Source of the DNA: Rhodocyclales bacterium
GTDB lineage: Bacteria > Pseudomonadota > Gammaproteobacteria > Burkholderiales > Rhodocyclaceae
Reading direction: 5' to 3'
Length of the DNA stretch: 64,000 nucleotides
Assembly: GCA_026399475.1 (NCBI GenBank)
Contig: JAPLQY010000069.1
Coordinates: 62,001-126,000 of the forward strand
Shown: piece by piece, positions 59,019-64,000 of the stretch
Numbering within the stretch: position 1 is the first letter of the stretch
How the letters are laid out: each line of letters opens with the position of its first letter
The notes under the pieces: model-generated
Database searches by the model: none
Told to the model about the DNA's origin: nothing
What the model saw: the letters and a program-made list of their open reading frames with translations, nothing else
Made by a program: the position numbers and the translations under genes

Positions 59019-59261
59019 GGCCTTGTTGCGCGAGCAACTGCAGGGACGTTGGGCAGCGTAGCGATCATCGGGTCGGTGACTGGGATGGTTCAGCGGAAAG
59101 GGCGTGATGCAGTTTACCGCGTGATCGGCTGCTCGATGCCGGTATCGGGAGCTGGCCGGCGGGGTTACAATGCGTCTATTACCTAAGTAATGCTCAAGGG
59201 ATCGTGTGATCCGTCCGGGTGCGATGTTCTTGCGGCAATCGTCTCGCCGGCACTCTCAGTG

Positions 59262-61856
<2,595 letters not shown>

Positions 61857-62038
61857 TCGGGGAAGCGCTGGAGGTCGGCCTCGGCAGGATACCGGGTGCG
61901 GCGATGGAGACATCAGCGCAGGGGAAGAGTCGTGGCTCGCTACCCGCTTCAATGTCAGGCGCGTTACACTGAAGCGAGTCGTCGAGACACCCTTAACCGA
62001 CTTATTCATTTCAAGCTCAGCGCCGGACTTCATCAGCA

Positions 62039-64000
62039 ATGACAAAACAGAACGAGCCTGCTTCAAGTCCCGGCGACCAGATCGACAAGCCGCTTTCCTG
62101 GGAGCCTTCGCCGGCTTTCCTCAAGTTCGCCAGCGTGATCCTGTCGGTCGGTTCCGCCGCGGCCATGACGGCCACCCTTGTCCTTGCACCGGATCAGCCC
62201 CAGCGTGCTGCCGGCCAGGGCCTGATATTTCTGGTGGCAGTGGCAGGGTGGTATCTGCTTTCGGTCGGCAGGATGGGCGCTTCGGTCAAGATGCTGGTCT
62301 TCGGCTCCTGGACGGCGGTGACGGCAATAGCAATATTCACGGGCGGCGTGCGCGGGCCGATAGTCATTTCCTACCCGGCGATCATTGTCCTGATCGGCTG
62401 GCTGATCGGCGCACGAACGGCGCTGGCCATGGCCGTTCTGACGGGTGTGACGACCGCCGTGTTGGCTCTGGGTGAATCATGGGGTTTTCTGCCGGCGCCC
62501 CTGCCCACTTCGCCAGTGATGCATGCCGCTCTGCAAATCATCGTCCTGGCTCTGGCAGGAGCTCTTATTACCTTTCTTGCACGTTCCTATCAGGACCGGC
62601 TGACTGAACTGCACAGGGTCGGCAGCGATCTCGCCCGTCGCACGATCGACCTCGAGGCGAGCAAGGCAGAGCTGAACCGGGCACAAGCTGTCGCCCGAGT
62701 CGGCAGCTGGGTCTACGATCTGACCACCGACACGATGCACTTGTCCGCCGAGGCCTGCCGCATCTTTGGTCTGCCCGCAGGCGCGACGGGAAATCACGAT
62801 GCCTACCTGGCGCGCACCCATGCGCAGGATCGAAGCGCCGTCGACCGTGCCTGGCAGGCGGCACTCAAGGGTCAGGCCTTTGACCACGAACACCGCATCA
62901 TGGTGGCGAAAGCGGTTCGCTGGGTCCGTCAGAAGGCGGAGTTCGAATTTGCGCCGGATGGCACCCCGCTGCGTGCCGTCGGCATTACCCAGGACATCAC
63001 CGAGCGCAAGCGCAACGAGAACATTGCCGAGGAATATCGCGCCGTCGTCCAGGCCTCGCTCGATGGCTTCTGGGTCACCGATTCATCGACACGGATACTC
63101 GATGCCAATGAGTCCATCTGCCGCATGCTCGGATATTCCCGCGAGGAACTTCTGCGTCTGAGCATCCTCGATATCGAGGCGGACGAGGCTCCCGAGGAAA
63201 TCGCCGCGCATACCCGTCAAATAGTTGAAAACGGGCATGTTCAATTTGAGGCTCGGCACAGGCGCAAGGACGGCCGCATCATCAACGTGGAGGTCAGCGT
63301 CATGTACATGGCCGATCTGGATGAGCGCTTATTCGCCTTCGTAAGGGATATCACCGAGCGCAAGCAGGCGGACGCCGCACGTGAAGAGGCGCTGAGTCGC
63401 CTCCGAAAAATTTCTAGCCGGATCCCCGGAGTCGTCTATCAATATCGCATGCGTCCCGATGGCAGTTCCTGCTTTCCTTTTGCGAGTGAAGCCATCCGTG
63501 ACATATACCGGGTCAGCGCCGAGGAAGTCCGTGAGGATGCGTCCAGGGTGCTTGCCAATATCCACCCTGACGACTACGATCGCGTCCTCGCTTCGGTCCT
63601 GAAATCGGGGCAGGACTTGACTCCGTGGCGCGAGGAGTATCGGGTGAAGTTCGACGACGGTACGGTGCGCTGGCTGTTCGGCAGCGCACTGGCCGACCGG
63701 GAGTCGGACGGTTCCACCCTTTGGCACGGCTTCATCACCGACGTCACCGAGCGCAAACAGGCCGAAGCCGAACTCGATCAGCATCGCTATCACCTTGAGG
63801 AGCAGGTACTGGCTCGAACTTTCGAGCTGGCAGGAGCCAAGGAAGCCGCCGAAGCCGCCAACGTCGCCAAGAGCAGCTTCCTGGCCAACATGAGCCATGA
63901 GATCCGCACTCCGATGAACGGCATCCTCGGCATGGCGAACATCCTGCGTCGCGAAGGTGTGACGCCAAAGCAGGCCGAGCGCCTGGACACCATAGACCGG
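62039..64000 (+). CDS. Hybrid-type histidine kinase with PAS domains (paralogue 2, cut by window end)
   Basis: The first 654 codons of a kinase that is clearly a paralogue of its neighbour. It shares [18 protein letters not shown], the WEPSP start of the membrane region, GGVRGP and the DLEASKAEL linker. It has three PAS-type modules before HisKA (about 205-325, 330-450 and 455-575) where the neighbour has two. The phospho-His is near residue 620 ([11 protein letters not shown]). The frame is open to the last base, so the ATPase and any receiver domain lie outside. Confidence 0.92.
   Translation, partial: MTKQNEPASSPGDQIDKPLSWEPSPAFLKFASVILSVGSAAAMTATLVLAPDQPQRAAGQGLIFLVAVAGWYLLSVGRMGASVKMLVFGSWTAVTAIAIFTGGVRGPIVISYPAIIVLIGWLIGARTALAMAVLTGVTTAVLALGESWGFLPAPLPTSPVMHAALQIIVLALAGALITFLARSYQDRLTELHRVGSDLARRTIDLEASKAELNRAQAVARVGSWVYDLTTDTMHLSAEACRIFGLPAGATGNHDAYLARTHAQDRSAVDRAWQAALKGQAFDHEHRIMVAKAVRWVRQKAEFEFAPDGTPLRAVGITQDITERKRNENIAEEYRAVVQASLDGFWVTDSSTRILDANESICRMLGYSREELLRLSILDIEADEAPEEIAAHTRQIVENGHVQFEARHRRKDGRIINVEVSVMYMADLDERLFAFVRDITERKQADAAREEALSRLRKISSRIPGVVYQYRMRPDGSSCFPFASEAIRDIYRVSAEEVREDASRVLANIHPDDYDRVLASVLKSGQDLTPWREEYRVKFDDGTVRWLFGSALADRESDGSTLWHGFITDVTERKQAEAELDQHRYHLEEQVLARTFELAGAKEAAEAANVAKSSFLANMSHEIRTPMNGILGMANILRREGVTPKQAERLDTIDR

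Overview
The window is GC-rich chromosomal DNA from a betaproteobacterium, probably Rhodocyclales-like. This rests on the pyrG-kdsA-eno-ftsB gene order, a phasin with a PhaR-like operator, metal-dependent-type KdsA, a separate RelA, and many acyl-CoA catabolism genes; no species can be named from the sequence alone.

Layout. 0-20.6 kb is mostly housekeeping: tRNA-Val, gltX, a degenerate M48-like lipoprotein, mnmC, lysS, a VapBC toxin-antitoxin pair inserted between lysS and prfB, prfB with its programmed frameshift, a SapC-family gene, pyrG, kdsA, a DUF1330 gene, eno, ftsB, a gamma-carbonic anhydrase, a DEAD-box helicase, an rRNA methyltransferase, phasin, truC, an MlaF-like ATPase and a DUF2461 gene.

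20.6-36.8 kb and 40.9-52.0 kb form a catabolic island of three transcription units. Two minus-strand operons each start with a two-subunit acyl-CoA dehydrogenase of the alpha2beta2 type known from steroid side-chain and pimeloyl-CoA oxidation. They continue with acyl-CoA synthetases, crotonase-fold and MaoC-fold enzymes, thioesterases, an alcohol dehydrogenase, hydrolases and a nitronate monooxygenase-like flavoprotein. The plus-strand unit carries an acyl-CoA synthetase translationally coupled to a complete Liv-type ABC importer, an MFS exporter, a second nitronate monooxygenase-like protein and an IclR regulator. A 29-bp element with the core CAGAAC-N4-TTCTGC is conserved upstream of both dehydrogenase operons. 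The set suggests uptake, CoA activation and beta-oxidation-like breakdown of a branched, alicyclic or polycyclic carboxylic acid; the substrate cannot be read from the sequence.

36.8-40.9 kb interrupts the island with accessory genes: a DUF4238 protein, a HipA-like kinase resembling YjjJ/HipH, a secreted hydrolase and an OsmC protein. It is preceded by a dispersed-repeat fragment.

52.2-64 kb holds tRNA-His with a terminator, a periplasmic histidine phosphatase, mtfA, an EamA permease, relA, a diguanylate cyclase, murI and two tandem paralogous membrane histidine kinases, the second cut by the window end.

Small repeats are a theme. There is a ~155-bp dispersed repeat in two copies (one splits the liv operon), a 146-bp MITE-like element with terminal inverted repeats, a REP-like palindrome inserted in frame inside an acyl-CoA synthetase gene, and a 24-bp in-frame tandem duplication in another.
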